DNA from: Streptomyces hundungensis | GTDB lineage: Bacteria; Actinomycetota; Actinomycetes; Streptomycetales; Streptomycetaceae | Direction: 5' to 3' | DNA: 64,000 nt | Assembly: GCF_003627815.1 (NCBI RefSeq) | Contig: NZ_CP032698.1 | Span: 5,270,001-5,334,000 of the forward strand | Shown: positions 46,499 through 56,098 of the stretch, piece by piece | How the letters are laid out: each line of letters begins with the position of its first letter | Numbering within the stretch: the stretch's first letter is position 1 | Translations under genes and position numbers: made by a program | Notes under the pieces: generated by a model | The model's database searches: none | What the model was told of the DNA's origin: nothing | The model's input: the letters and a program-made list of their open reading frames with translations, nothing else

Positions 46499-48549
46499 CC
46501 GACCGGAACAATGAGCACGAGCCCGAGCGCGGACACGAGAACGACTACGGCCGCGGACGCGAGAACGAGTACGAGTACGGGTACGGGCGCGGGCCCGAGA
46601 GCGAGAACGAGAACGAGTACGGGCAACCGCACCAGTACGGCTACGGCCAGGCGCCCCGGCACGGTGCCTGGGAGCCGGTGCCGCACGGCGGCGAGTACGA
46701 GCCCGACGCCACCGCGTTCGTCCAGCTGCCCCCGGACATGGACATGATGGGCGCCCCCCTCGCGGCGCCCGGCCACGGCTACGTACCGCCGATGATCGTG
46801 CCGCTCACCCCGCTCGCTGCGACGGACCCGGGGGCCACCGGCATCTGGCGCATCCCGACCGAACCGGCCGAGCCCGCCGAGTCGAGCGAGCCAGGCGACC
46901 AGGGCGCGCCCGGCGCGTCCGGGGCCCACCCCGCGCCCGGCGCGCAGACCGTGGTGTGGCCGGAGCCCCCCGCGCCCACGCCCCTGCCCGCGAGCTCCGC
47001 CCAGCCCGCCCACGACCCCTCCGCCACGGCCCAGTGGCACTTCCCCGACGAGCCTTCGCTCGCGGGCACCGGCCAGTGGACGATCCCGGTCGCCGAGGGT
47101 GAACTCCCGGAAGAATCGGGCGAGTTCACGACCTCCGCGCTGATCGAGCAGTGGGGTTCGACCCCGCCCGCCACCCTCCCCGGCGGCGCCCCCGCCCCCT
47201 GGGCCCACCAGTTCCCGGAGCCCCCGCAGGAGCCCCTGCCGGACCCCGCGCAGGAGCCGCTGCCGGTCCCCTCGCCCGAGGCCCATGCGCCCACGCCGGG
47301 GCACGCGCCCCTCGCGGCCGACCACCCCGCGAACGCCCTGGACGTGCACCACGACGTCCGCCCTGACGTGCACCACGACGTCCACCCTCACGAGGCCCCG
47401 GACGCCCCGCTCGCCCCGGACGCCTCAGAAGTCCCCGTACTCCCGGGAGCGCTGGAGGCGCCCTCGGCGGCGCACGCGCCGGTGGTACCGGACGTCCATG
47501 ACGTGGCGGAGGCAGGCGCGATGCCCGCCCCCGCCTCCGTACCCGAGTCCCGGCCCCACCCCCAGCCCCACCCCGCGTCGGAACCGCGGCCCGAGTCCCC
47601 GGCGGCGCCGACTGCGCCGGAGTCGCTCCCCGAGGAGCTCGTCGCCGTCGAGCCCCTGGCCGAAGCCGTACCGGAATCCCACGGTATGTCCGAGGCGGCC
47701 GTATTGGCCGAGTTGGCCGAGTTGGCCGGGGCACCCGAGGCGGAGCTCGCGCCCGGAACAGGAACCGGAACCGGGGCCGAAACCGCGGCCCTCCCCGGGA
47801 CCCCCGAGCCCACCGACGCCCCCGACGCGACCGGCACCACCGACACCCCCGCGCCCTCCGGGGCATCAGGAACCGACCGCGGGACCGACCTCGCAATCGA
47901 CCTCGGGACCGACCCCGGCGACGCCACCCCCGATGCCGAGCCGACCCCCGCCGTCACCATCGCGCCGGACCTCGAACACCCCCGCGCCTCCTACGTGTTG
48001 CGGGTCAACGGCGCCGACCGCCCCGTGACCGAGGCCTGGGTGGGGGAGTCGCTGCTGTACGTGCTGCGCGAGCGGCTCGGGCTCGCCGGGGCCAAGGACG
48101 GCTGTTCGCAGGGCGAGTGCGGGGCGTGCAACGTCCAGGTGGACGGGCGGCTCGTCGCCTCCTGCCTGGTGCCCGCGGCGACCGCCGCCGGCAGTGAGGT
48201 GCGTACCGTCGAGGGGCTCGCCACCGACGGCGAACCCTCCGACGTGCAGCGCGCGCTGGCCGAGTGCGGCGCCGTCCAGTGCGGCTTCTGCATCCCCGGC
48301 ATGGCCATGACCGTGCACGACCTCCTCGAGGGCAACCACGCCCCCACCGAGCTCGAAACGCGCCAGGCGCTCTGCGGCAACCTGTGCCGCTGCTCCGGCT
48401 ACCGCGGCGTGCTCGACGCCGTGAAGGACGTGGTGGCGGGCCGCGAGGCCGCCGGTGCCCTGGCCGAAGAGGCCCGCATTCCGCACCAGGCACCCCCCGG
48501 GGCCGGCAGCGCCATGCCCCCGCACACGCACGACGGAGGCATGGCGTGA
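46495..48549 (+). CDS. 2Fe-2S subunit of a molybdenum hydroxylase with a long disordered N-terminus
   Basis: A 684-residue protein; typical small subunits are about 160-200. The iron-sulfur part starts near residue 497 (ASYVLRVNGADRPVT). It holds the plant-ferredoxin-type Cys set (KDGCSQGECGACNV) and the second cluster set (QCGFCIPG and CGNLCRCSGY). The first 490 or so residues are low complexity: a Tyr/Gly/Glu/Asn repeat zone (about 1-50), then Pro/Ala/Glu-rich sequence with no signal peptide or membrane segment. Codon usage is normal and the frame is intact, so this looks real rather than a start error. It overlaps both neighbours by 4 bases. Confidence 0.88.
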   Translation: MTDRNNEHEPERGHENDYGRGRENEYEYGYGRGPESENENEYGQPHQYGYGQAPRHGAWEPVPHGGEYEPDATAFVQLPPDMDMMGAPLAAPGHGYVPPMIVPLTPLAATDPGATGIWRIPTEPAEPAESSEPGDQGAPGASGAHPAPGAQTVVWPEPPAPTPLPASSAQPAHDPSATAQWHFPDEPSLAGTGQWTIPVAEGELPEESGEFTTSALIEQWGSTPPATLPGGAPAPWAHQFPEPPQEPLPDPAQEPLPVPSPEAHAPTPGHAPLAADHPANALDVHHDVRPDVHHDVHPHEAPDAPLAPDASEVPVLPGALEAPSAAHAPVVPDVHDVAEAGAMPAPASVPESRPHPQPHPASEPRPESPAAPTAPESLPEELVAVEPLAEAVPESHGMSEAAVLAELAELAGAPEAELAPGTGTGTGAETAALPGTPEPTDAPDATGTTDTPAPSGASGTDRGTDLAIDLGTDPGDATPDAEPTPAVTIAPDLEHPRASYVLRVNGADRPVTEAWVGESLLYVLRERLGLAGAKDGCSQGECGACNVQVDGRLVASCLVPAATAAGSEVRTVEGLATDGEPSDVQRALAECGAVQCGFCIPGMAMTVHDLLEGNHAPTELETRQALCGNLCRCSGYRGVLDAVKDVVAGREAAGALAEEARIPHQAPPGAGSAMPPHTHDGGMA

Positions 48550-50864
48550 GCAACGACGCAGCCACCGCGACGGTCGAAGGCGCCACCTCGGTGGCGGGGC
48601 CGGAGCAGCAGCCGCCCGCACACGGGATCGGCGCGTCGCTCGCGCCGGTCGACGCGCGGGCGAAGACGGAGGGGACCTTCCCCTACGCGGCCGACCTGTG
48701 GGCCGAGGGCCTGCTGTGGGCGGCCGTGCTGCGCGCCCCGCACGCGTACGCCCGGATCGTCTCGATCGACACCGCGGCCGCCGCCGCCATGCCGGGCGTA
48801 CGGGCCGTGGTGACCCACGCCGACGTGCCGGGCGACCCGGCGTTCGGCCGCCGCATCGCCGACCGTCCCGTCTTCGCGGCCGAGTACGTACGCCACCACG
48901 GCGAGCCCATCGCCGCCGTGGCCGCCGACCACCCGGACACCGCGCGCCTGGCGGCCGCGGCGATCGCCGTTGAGTACGAGGTGCTCGAACCGGTCACCGA
49001 CCCGGAGAAGGCGTTCACGGCCGAACCCCTGCACCCCGACGGCAACTTGATCCGCCACATCCCGCTCCAGTACGGCGACCCCGAGGTCACCGGCGACGTG
49101 GTGGTCGAGGGTCTGTACCGGATCGGCCGCCAGGACCCGGCCCCGATCGGCGCCGAGGCCGGCCTCGCCGTGCCGCGCCCCGACGGCGGCGTGGAGCTGT
49201 ACACCGCCTCCACCGACCCGCACGGCGACCGCGACGCGGCGGCCGTCTGCTTCGGTCTGGAGCCGGATCGCGTCAAGGTCGTCGTCACCGGGGTGCCCGG
49301 CGCGACCGGTGACCGCGAGGACCTCGGCTTCCAACTCCCGCTCGGCCTGCTGGCGTTGAAGACGGGCTGCCCGGTCAAGCTGACCGCGACCCGCGAGGAG
49401 TCCTTCCTCGGCCACGCCCACCGCCACCCCACCCTGCTGCGCTACCGCCACCACGCGGACGCCGAGGGCCGCCTGGTCAAGGTCGAGGCGCAGATCCTCC
49501 TCGACGCGGGCGCCTACGCCGAGGCGTCCGCCGAATCCCTGGCCGCCGCCGTCGCGTTCGCCTGCGGGCCCTATGTCGTGCCGCACGCCTTTGTCGAGGG
49601 CTGGGCGGTGCGCACCAACAACCCGCCGTCCGGCCATGTCCGGGGCGAGGGCGCGATGCAGGTGTGCGCGGCCTACGAGGGCCAAATGGACAAGCTGGCC
49701 GCCAAGTTGGGCATCGATCCGGCCGAGCTGCGGATGCGCAACGTGCTCGCCACCGGCGACCTGCTGCCCACCGGCCAGACGGTGACCTGCCCGGCGCCGG
49801 TCGCCGAACTCCTGGGCGCGGTACGGGACTTCCCGCTCCCGACCCTCCCCAAGGACGCCCCCGAGGACGACTGGCTGCTGCCGGGCGGGCCCGAGGGCGC
49901 GGGCGAGCCGGACGCGGTGCGGCGCGGTGTCGGCTACGCGCTCGGCATGGTGCACATGCTCGGCGCGGAGGGCACCGACGAGGTCTCCACGGCCACGGTC
50001 AAGGTCCACGACGGCGTCGCCACGGTCATCTGCGCGGCCGTCGAGACCGGCCAGGGCTTCACCACGCTCGCCCGCCAGATCGTCCAGGAGACCCTGGGCA
50101 TCGAAGAGGTGCACGTCGCGCCGGTCGACACCGACCAGCCCCCGGCGGGCCCCGCCACCCACGGCCGGCACACCTGGGTCTCCGGCGGCGCGGTGGAACG
50201 CGCGGCCAAGATGGTCCGCACCCAGCTGCTCCAGCCGCTTGCGCACAAGTTCGGCATGTCCACGGAGCTGCTCCAGATCGCGGACGGCAAGATCACCTCG
50301 TACGACGGCGTCCTGTCGACCACGGTCACCGAGGCGATGGACGGCAAGGAGCTGTGGGCCACCGCCCAGTGCCGCCCGCACCCCACCGAGCCGCTCGACG
50401 AGACCGGCCAGGGCGACGCGTTCGTGGGCCTCGCGTTCTGCGCGATCCGCGCCGTCGTGGACGTCGACATCGAGCTGGGCTCCGTCCGGGTCGTCGAACT
50501 CGCGGTGGCCCAGGACGTCGGCCGGATCCTCAACCCCCGCCAGTTGACGGCCCGTATCGAGGCCGGAGTGACCCAGGGCGTGGGCGCGGCCCTGACCGAG
50601 AACCTCCGTACGGTACGCGGCCGGATCCGCCACCCCGACCTCACCGGCTACGCGCTGCCGACCGCCTTGGACGCCCCCGACATCCGCATCGTGAAGCTGG
50701 TCGAGGAGCGGGACGTGGTGGCCCCCTTCGGCGCGAAGGCGGCCAGCGCCGTCCCGGTCGTGACCTGCCCGGCCGCGATCGCCTCCGCGGTCCGCGCCGC
50801 GACCGGCCGACCGGTCAACCGCCTCCCGATCCGGCCCCAGGCGGCGGTGGTCCAGCAGGGCTAG
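48546..50864 (+). CDS. Xanthine dehydrogenase family molybdopterin-binding subunit
   Basis: A 772-residue large subunit with the aldehyde oxidase/xanthine dehydrogenase a/b hammerhead (ASLAPVDARAKTEGTF) and Mo-pterin domains. ETGQGFTTLARQ is conserved. Two canonical elements are not: the GGGFGGK pterin loop is replaced by GVPGATGDREDLGF, and the catalytic Glu in the C-terminal GVGE(P/G) motif is replaced by Ala in FGAKAASAVP (G729-A730-K731). The substrate is therefore uncertain, and hydroxylase activity may be altered or lost. It overlaps the 2Fe-2S gene (GTGA). Confidence 0.88.
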   Translation: MSNDAATATVEGATSVAGPEQQPPAHGIGASLAPVDARAKTEGTFPYAADLWAEGLLWAAVLRAPHAYARIVSIDTAAAAAMPGVRAVVTHADVPGDPAFGRRIADRPVFAAEYVRHHGEPIAAVAADHPDTARLAAAAIAVEYEVLEPVTDPEKAFTAEPLHPDGNLIRHIPLQYGDPEVTGDVVVEGLYRIGRQDPAPIGAEAGLAVPRPDGGVELYTASTDPHGDRDAAAVCFGLEPDRVKVVVTGVPGATGDREDLGFQLPLGLLALKTGCPVKLTATREESFLGHAHRHPTLLRYRHHADAEGRLVKVEAQILLDAGAYAEASAESLAAAVAFACGPYVVPHAFVEGWAVRTNNPPSGHVRGEGAMQVCAAYEGQMDKLAAKLGIDPAELRMRNVLATGDLLPTGQTVTCPAPVAELLGAVRDFPLPTLPKDAPEDDWLLPGGPEGAGEPDAVRRGVGYALGMVHMLGAEGTDEVSTATVKVHDGVATVICAAVETGQGFTTLARQIVQETLGIEEVHVAPVDTDQPPAGPATHGRHTWVSGGAVERAAKMVRTQLLQPLAHKFGMSTELLQIADGKITSYDGVLSTTVTEAMDGKELWATAQCRPHPTEPLDETGQGDAFVGLAFCAIRAVVDVDIELGSVRVVELAVAQDVGRILNPRQLTARIEAGVTQGVGAALTENLRTVRGRIRHPDLTGYALPTALDAPDIRIVKLVEERDVVAPFGAKAASAVPVVTCPAAIASAVRAATGRPVNRLPIRPQAAVVQQG

Positions 50865-51088
50865 GCGCGCGCGGTTTCCCCCGGCCAGGCCCGCTCCCGT
50901 GCGGCCGGGCCCGCTCCCGTCCGGGCGCGCGCCGTTCCCTCGGCGGGGTGACGCCGGGGATGCGAGCGCCTCCGCCCCGCCCCGTCCATCGTTCCCGACC
51001 ACCCCTCGACGCCATACCGTGACGGTCCGCGTACCGTACGCTGCTGGCGCAGGGACGGTAACCGACGTGCGGGGTACGGGAGTTGGGC

Positions 51089-51481
51089 ATGGCGTCAGGG
51101 GCGGCAGCAGGAACGCAGGGGACCCGTGGGGTCGAGGGGGCGCCGGGGGCGGACGGTGGCGATCTCGTCGCCCACGCCGACGACCTCGGGCTGATCGGCT
51201 CGGACGCGTACAAGCTGTACGACGGCTTCCGTCGCGACGGCGACCACGCGAGGGCGGCCACCTTCGAGGCGGCGCGCGCCCTGAGCGCGGACAACTTCAC
51301 CAGCGGCGCCGCCCTGATGAGGCTCCACGACACCTGGCAGAGCCAGTACACGACGCTCCGCGACGCCTGCGCGCAGATCTCCAACCACCTCGACCACTCG
51401 ACCGCCCAGCACGCGAAGGACGACGCGCGCGTGCGGGGCTCGCTGACCGCGGTGTCCGTACTCAGTGACTACATCAACTAG
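51089..51481 (+). CDS. WXG100-like helical protein
   Basis: A 130-residue protein with a Gly/Ala-rich first 25 residues and then two amphipathic helices. The second contains DTWQSQYTTLRDACAQI, similar in spacing to WXG100-type export partners although Gly is replaced. There is no signal peptide. The ATG was preferred over a TTG two codons earlier because GGGAG is 8 bases upstream of the ATG. It is 17 bases before the DUF6571 gene. It may be a small type VII secretion partner of that protein; this is inferred from size, helices and order. Confidence 0.6.
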   Translation: MASGAAAGTQGTRGVEGAPGADGGDLVAHADDLGLIGSDAYKLYDGFRRDGDHARAATFEAARALSADNFTSGAALMRLHDTWQSQYTTLRDACAQISNHLDHSTAQHAKDDARVRGSLTAVSVLSDYIN

Positions 51482-51498
51482 CGGGCGGAGCAGGGACG

Positions 51499-53814
51499 TT
51501 GTTGACGTACGCCGATGTGTTGAACGCTCCGGTCGGCAAGCTCGGGGCGGCGGTCGACGCCTGGTCGGAGATGACGGCCAAGCTGAGGGAGCTCTCCGAA
51601 GAGGCCCACGACGGCCTGCGGGTGCACGCCGAGACGGCCAGATGGGCCGGGGTGAACGCCGGGGTCACCCGCGCGTTCATCGTCAAGACGGTGAAGGAGT
51701 TCGCGGACGCGGAGAAGGAGGCCGAAGGGGCGCACCGCCTTCTCCTGGACGCGTACACGGAGTTCAAGAAGGCGAAGGACGGGCTCCAGGCGATCGTGGA
51801 CGGCGCTCGGGGCAACGGCATCGTCGTCGACGCGCGGGGCCGGGTCGCGGCCCGCGAGCCGCTCGTCGACGACGCGGCGGCGCGGCACGACCCCGACGTC
51901 GACTTCCCGAAGGCGCTCAAGACGCAGGAGGCGAACGTCGCCGCCTGGCAGCACAAGGTCGACGCGCTCGTCGCTGCCTGCGACGCCGCCGACCAGGCAC
52001 TGCGCGGGGCCCTCGCGGCGAACGCCCCCGACGCGCACGACTTCACCGCGCCCCGGTACGCCTCCCTCGACGACGAGGAAGCCGGGCGGGCGGTCGACCT
52101 GGCGCGACAGGTCACCGGCGAGGGCGGCACGGCACGCAACGTGGAGGAGCTGAAGCAGCTCCAGACCCTGCTGGACGCCAACGCCCACGACCCGGAGTTC
52201 TCCACCGCGTTCTACGGCCGTCTCGGCCCGCAGGGCACCCTGGACTTCTACGCCCGCCTCTCCCTCGACGCGACCGGCCTCGGCGCCGCGGGCCTGGACC
52301 GCGCGACGATGGTCCGCCACGTCCAGGCCGACCTGGGCCCGATGCTGGGCCTCGCCACCAACCCGCACACCACCGGCCACCTCCCGCCCGCCTGGACGAC
52401 CGACCTGATGCGGGCGGGCCGCCGGCCCATCGACGTCGGGGGTTTCGCGGGTCCCGGCGCGCGGGTGTACGGCTACCAGGCGCTGGGCGCGCTGCTGCGG
52501 CACGGCACGTACGACAAGGAGTTCCTGCTGCCGATCGCCCGCGACATGGTCGGCTTCGAACACCAGAACCCGAAGCTCTTCCAGCAGAGCGTGCCGTACG
52601 ACAACGCGATGTCCCTCAACCTCGACAAGACCGGCGGTCGCGGCTTCGACCCCCTGACCGGCCTCATGACGTCCATGAGCAACAACCCGCGGGTGTCGGC
52701 GGAGTTCTTCAACGAGGCGGTGCGGGAGGACTCGGACGGCAACGGCATCATCACCGCGGACGACAAGCCGGTGCTGACGAAGGCGGCGGGCGACGCCTCA
52801 TCCGCGCCGCTCGGCATGGTCGACTACCTGCTGGACAAGGGCCCGGGCGACGACCTGTACGACGCCCGCCCCGACGCCCGCACCCCGTACCAGTCCGCCC
52901 TGGGCAACGCGATCGAGGCGGCCACGACGGGCCGCACCCCCGGCGACACGGCGGCGAAGCCGGTGGAGCATACGGCGGCGATGGCGAGCGTGATGGAGAA
53001 GGTCGTGGCGAAGATCGGATCCGACCCCGCCCTGGTCACAGGTGAAGACGGCGCACCGGGGAAGTTGGAGGGGCTTTCGGGCAACTTGGGAAACATGGCG
53101 GCGGAGTACATGCCCGACTTGCAGGCGACGGCGGAAAACGGCGCGGGGCAGGCGAAGCCTTTCGGGGTGCTGGCGGACTTCGTCAACTCCGGGCGAGTCG
53201 CGCATTTCCTCGGCGCCGTCGCACAGGATCCCGATGCGTACGGCGCGATCACCAACGCTCAGCAGGCCTATACGACATTGCTCGTACGCGATGTCTTCGC
53301 GTACCCGGAAAACCATGGGGATGTGGGGGAAGCCGTGCGCAACGCGGTTCACCCGGGTGGGGAGATCGCGGGAATGATGGCTGAGGCTCGTGTGCAGGCC
53401 ATCTATGAGAAGCACGCGGAAACCGACAAGACCTTCAACGATGCCGTGCAGAACAAGGCGGACTGGACGAACCGAATCCTCAACTCGGTCGGCGCCAAAT
53501 ACATCGAGCTGCTGCCGGTCGGCGGTGACGCCGTGGAATGGCTCCAAGAAGACATCACCGAGTCCCTTGTCGAGAACAGGCAGAAGGACTCGTCCGGCGA
53601 GGCGAGCCAAGAGGCGGCCGACGCTTACGCGGCGGCCGAGGGCAAGGCGAAGAAGTCGGCGGCAGGCGCGGTGAGGGCGGCCGGCAACAGCGTCGGCCTC
53701 GCCGAACGGGAAAACCGCGAATACCAGGGGGTCGCGTCCTCTTCGATCTCCGTCGCCTATTCGGCGGGCCGCTCGGCGGTGGCCAGCGCCACGCCTCCCG
53801 GTGGCGCGAAGTGA
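51499..53814 (+). CDS. DUF6571-like protein with WXG-type N-terminus
   Basis: A 771-residue mostly helical protein. The first 110 residues (MLTYADVLNAPVGKLGAAVD, then RWAGVNAGV with W-x-G near residue 49) resemble WXG/LXG export domains. The middle (about 170-480) has the features I associate with DUF6571, including an EF-hand-like DSDGNGIITADD loop. From about residue 515 the codons become less GC-rich: GC is 80% in 52261-52320 but 53% in 53401-53460. There is no signal peptide. The stop overlaps the lipoprotein start (GTGA). The tripartite layout of conserved head, variable tail and small downstream gene recalls polymorphic toxins, but no known toxin domain is recognised. Confidence 0.7.
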   Translation: MLTYADVLNAPVGKLGAAVDAWSEMTAKLRELSEEAHDGLRVHAETARWAGVNAGVTRAFIVKTVKEFADAEKEAEGAHRLLLDAYTEFKKAKDGLQAIVDGARGNGIVVDARGRVAAREPLVDDAAARHDPDVDFPKALKTQEANVAAWQHKVDALVAACDAADQALRGALAANAPDAHDFTAPRYASLDDEEAGRAVDLARQVTGEGGTARNVEELKQLQTLLDANAHDPEFSTAFYGRLGPQGTLDFYARLSLDATGLGAAGLDRATMVRHVQADLGPMLGLATNPHTTGHLPPAWTTDLMRAGRRPIDVGGFAGPGARVYGYQALGALLRHGTYDKEFLLPIARDMVGFEHQNPKLFQQSVPYDNAMSLNLDKTGGRGFDPLTGLMTSMSNNPRVSAEFFNEAVREDSDGNGIITADDKPVLTKAAGDASSAPLGMVDYLLDKGPGDDLYDARPDARTPYQSALGNAIEAATTGRTPGDTAAKPVEHTAAMASVMEKVVAKIGSDPALVTGEDGAPGKLEGLSGNLGNMAAEYMPDLQATAENGAGQAKPFGVLADFVNSGRVAHFLGAVAQDPDAYGAITNAQQAYTTLLVRDVFAYPENHGDVGEAVRNAVHPGGEIAGMMAEARVQAIYEKHAETDKTFNDAVQNKADWTNRILNSVGAKYIELLPVGGDAVEWLQEDITESLVENRQKDSSGEASQEAADAYAAAEGKAKKSAAGAVRAAGNSVGLAERENREYQGVASSSISVAYSAGRSAVASATPPGGAK

Positions 53815-54368
53815 GGCGTGGTCGAGGGGCGGGCTTCGTGTCTGTGCTTACGGCGGTGTGGGCCATGGCGGGCTGCTCGGCCGACTCACCGGTGCCGAGC
53901 CTGCCGAAGAGCTTGTGCTGGGGAGCCTTCGCGGGCAGCGCGGTTGCCCCGATAGTGCCTACGGGTGACGCCACGACCGTGGAAAACAATCGCCCCTTCG
54001 ACGTCTTTGCTCCCACGGACCAAACCACGTACTGCACGGTGCGCGTCGACAACGACGCACGGTTCATAGCCTGGGCCGAACTCCGGAGGAGTGGAAAAGG
54101 CACGGATTGGAACCACTCGGCACGCCATTTGGGTACACGCATCGAGGCGGGTGACGAGGCGTTCGTCTGGGGCGGAGACGCCGCCGCCGTATTCGAGTGC
54201 GGCCGCCCGGACGTTGCCAGGGGGCCGACGTTGCCGGCCTCGGCCAAGTACATCGAGCTGCAACTGACGGCGGACCGGGCGCCTGAGACGCAGCGGACCC
54301 GGGACGTGCTCACCACCCTGATGCGGCAGTACGTCCACTTCGCGAAGCAAAGACTCAAGTGCCGCTAG
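53811..54368 (+). CDS. Small lipoprotein coupled to the DUF6571-like gene
   Basis: A 185-residue predicted lipoprotein: MRRGRGAGFVSVLTAVWAM followed by AGCSAD, a good lipobox. The mature protein has further Cys at about residues 40, 78, 134 and 184 and is beta-rich in appearance. It begins in the stop of the preceding gene and shares its lower GC (about 62%). It could be an immunity-type or accessory protein of the upstream product; no domain is recognised. Confidence 0.7.
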   Translation: MRRGRGAGFVSVLTAVWAMAGCSADSPVPSLPKSLCWGAFAGSAVAPIVPTGDATTVENNRPFDVFAPTDQTTYCTVRVDNDARFIAWAELRRSGKGTDWNHSARHLGTRIEAGDEAFVWGGDAAAVFECGRPDVARGPTLPASAKYIELQLTADRAPETQRTRDVLTTLMRQYVHFAKQRLKCR

Positions 54369-54383
54369 CGAAAAAGGGCTTGG

Positions 54384-54455
54384 AGGCCGTGGCGGGAATC
54401 GAACCCGCGTAACTCGCTTTGCAGGCGAGTCCCTGAACCACTCGGGCACACGGCC
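54384..54455 (-). tRNA. tRNA-Cys(GCA)
   Basis: A 72-base cloverleaf on the minus strand. The acceptor stem is GGCCGTG/CACGGCC with discriminator U. The anticodon loop is CTGCAAA, giving GCA. The T-arm is GCGGGTTCGATTCCCGC. CCA is not encoded. It lies just after the lipoprotein gene, at the end of the lower-GC segment. Confidence 0.97.
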
Positions 54456-54658
54456 GTGTCGGTTGGTGCGTACTGATGACTTTAGGGGGGTGTCCGGGGC
54501 GGGGGAAGGGAAAGGGGCGGGGTGCAATAGGACTGCCATGTTGTGTTCACGGGGGTTCATCGGGCGTCACACCCATGTCATACGACGGGGACGATCGGCG
54601 CGGCGCAGTCGGCCTTTCGGCAGGGGGCGGAGCGGGGTGTGGCTCTTAATGTGGGCGG

Positions 54659-56098
54659 ATGAGCGCCCTTGAACCGTCCGATGTCCGCGTGGCCGGCCAC
54701 CCCTGCGCCGAGGGCGACGAGGGCGGCGGCATCCTGGGGCGTGAGCATCGCGCGCTGAGCATGGGCATTGTCACCGTCGTGCTGCTCATCGCCTTCGAGG
54801 CGACCGCCGTGGCCACCGCGATGCCCGTCGCCGCGCGGGACCTCGACGGGGTGTCGCTGTACGCCTTCGCCTTCTCCGCGTACTTCACGACGAGCCTGTT
54901 CGGGATGGTCGTCGCGGGCCAGTGGGCCGACCGGCGCGGGCCGCTCGGGCCGCTCGGCGTCGGGATCAGCGGGTTCGCCGCGGGGCTGCTGTGGTCGGGG
55001 ACCGCGCTGAACATGTGGACGTTCATCGCGGGCCGCGCCGTACAGGGGCTCGGCGGTGGTCTGGTGATCGTGGCCCTGTACGTGGTCATGGGCCGCGCCT
55101 ACCCCGCCCGCCTCCAGCCGACGATGATGGCGGCGTTCGCGGCGGGCTGGGTCGTGCCGTCCGTGGTCGGCCCGCTCGTCGCGGGCGCGGTCACCGAACA
55201 GCTCGGCTGGCGCTGGGTGTTCCTCGGGATCCCGGCCCTCGTGGTGTTCCCGCTGGCGCTCGCGCTGCCCGCGACGCGGCGGATGGCGTCCGGCCCGGCC
55301 GATCCGTCCGCGCCCGTCGAGCCCTTCGACCGCCGCCGCATCGGCCTTGCGCTGGCGATCTCGGTGGGCGCGGGGCTCTTGCAGTACGCCGGGCAGGACC
55401 TCGGATGGCTCTCCGTGCTGCCCTTCGCGGCGGGCGTGGCCTTCCTCGGGCCGGCCGTCGCGGGCCGGCGCGCGCTCCTTCCGCACGGCACCTGGCGCGC
55501 GGCGCGCGGGCTGCCTTCCGTGGTGCTGCTGCGCGGGATCACGGCGGGGTCGTTCGTCGTGGCGGAGTCGTTCGTGCCGCTGATGCTCGTCACCCAGCGC
55601 GGGCTCACCCCCACGATGGCCGGACTCTCGCTGGCCGTCGGCGGGGTCACCTGGGCGGTGGGTTCCTCCGTCCAGGCGCGGCCCCGCATGGAGGCGTACC
55701 GGGAACGGATGATGGTCGTCGGCATGGTCCTGGTGGCGCTCGCGATCGTGTTCGCGCCGAGCGTGCTGGTCGCGGCGGTGCCGGTGTGGGTGGTGGCGGT
55801 GGCGTGGGGCGTCGGCTGTTTCGGCATGGGCATGGTCATCACCTCGACGAGCGTGCTGCTCCTGAAGCTCTCGGCGCCCCACGAGGCGGGCGCGAACTCC
55901 GCCGCGCTCCAGATCTCGGACGGGCTGTCCAACGCGCTGCTGCTGGCGGCGGGAGGCGCGGCGTTCGCGGCGCTCGGAGGTGGCTCGGTGTCGGGTCCGA
56001 CGGGTTCGCACCCGGGTGCCTTCCTGGCGGTGTTCCTGCCGATGGCGGGGGTGGCGCTGTGTGGGACGTGGGTGGCGGGGCGGGTACGGGTGGGCTGA
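54659..56098 (+). CDS. MFS transporter, multidrug-efflux-like
   Basis: A 479-residue membrane protein with 12-14 hydrophobic segments. The loop 2-3 motif is GQWADRRGPLGPL, and motif C is present (GWVVPSVVGPLVAGAV). These features fit drug/proton antiporters of the DHA2-like group. The first 35 residues are hydrophilic with a possible CxE element. Substrate unknown. No regulator is adjacent. Confidence 0.87.
   Translation: MSALEPSDVRVAGHPCAEGDEGGGILGREHRALSMGIVTVVLLIAFEATAVATAMPVAARDLDGVSLYAFAFSAYFTTSLFGMVVAGQWADRRGPLGPLGVGISGFAAGLLWSGTALNMWTFIAGRAVQGLGGGLVIVALYVVMGRAYPARLQPTMMAAFAAGWVVPSVVGPLVAGAVTEQLGWRWVFLGIPALVVFPLALALPATRRMASGPADPSAPVEPFDRRRIGLALAISVGAGLLQYAGQDLGWLSVLPFAAGVAFLGPAVAGRRALLPHGTWRAARGLPSVVLLRGITAGSFVVAESFVPLMLVTQRGLTPTMAGLSLAVGGVTWAVGSSVQARPRMEAYRERMMVVGMVLVALAIVFAPSVLVAAVPVWVVAVAWGVGCFGMGMVITSTSVLLLKLSAPHEAGANSAALQISDGLSNALLLAAGGAAFAALGGGSVSGPTGSHPGAFLAVFLPMAGVALCGTWVAGRVRVG

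Noticed and set aside
18958..54410. A 21-base identity between the tmRNA 3' part and tRNA-Cys, considered as attachment sites of an integrated element
   Set aside because: The shared bases are the T-arm of both RNAs, and no integrase or other mobility gene lies between them.
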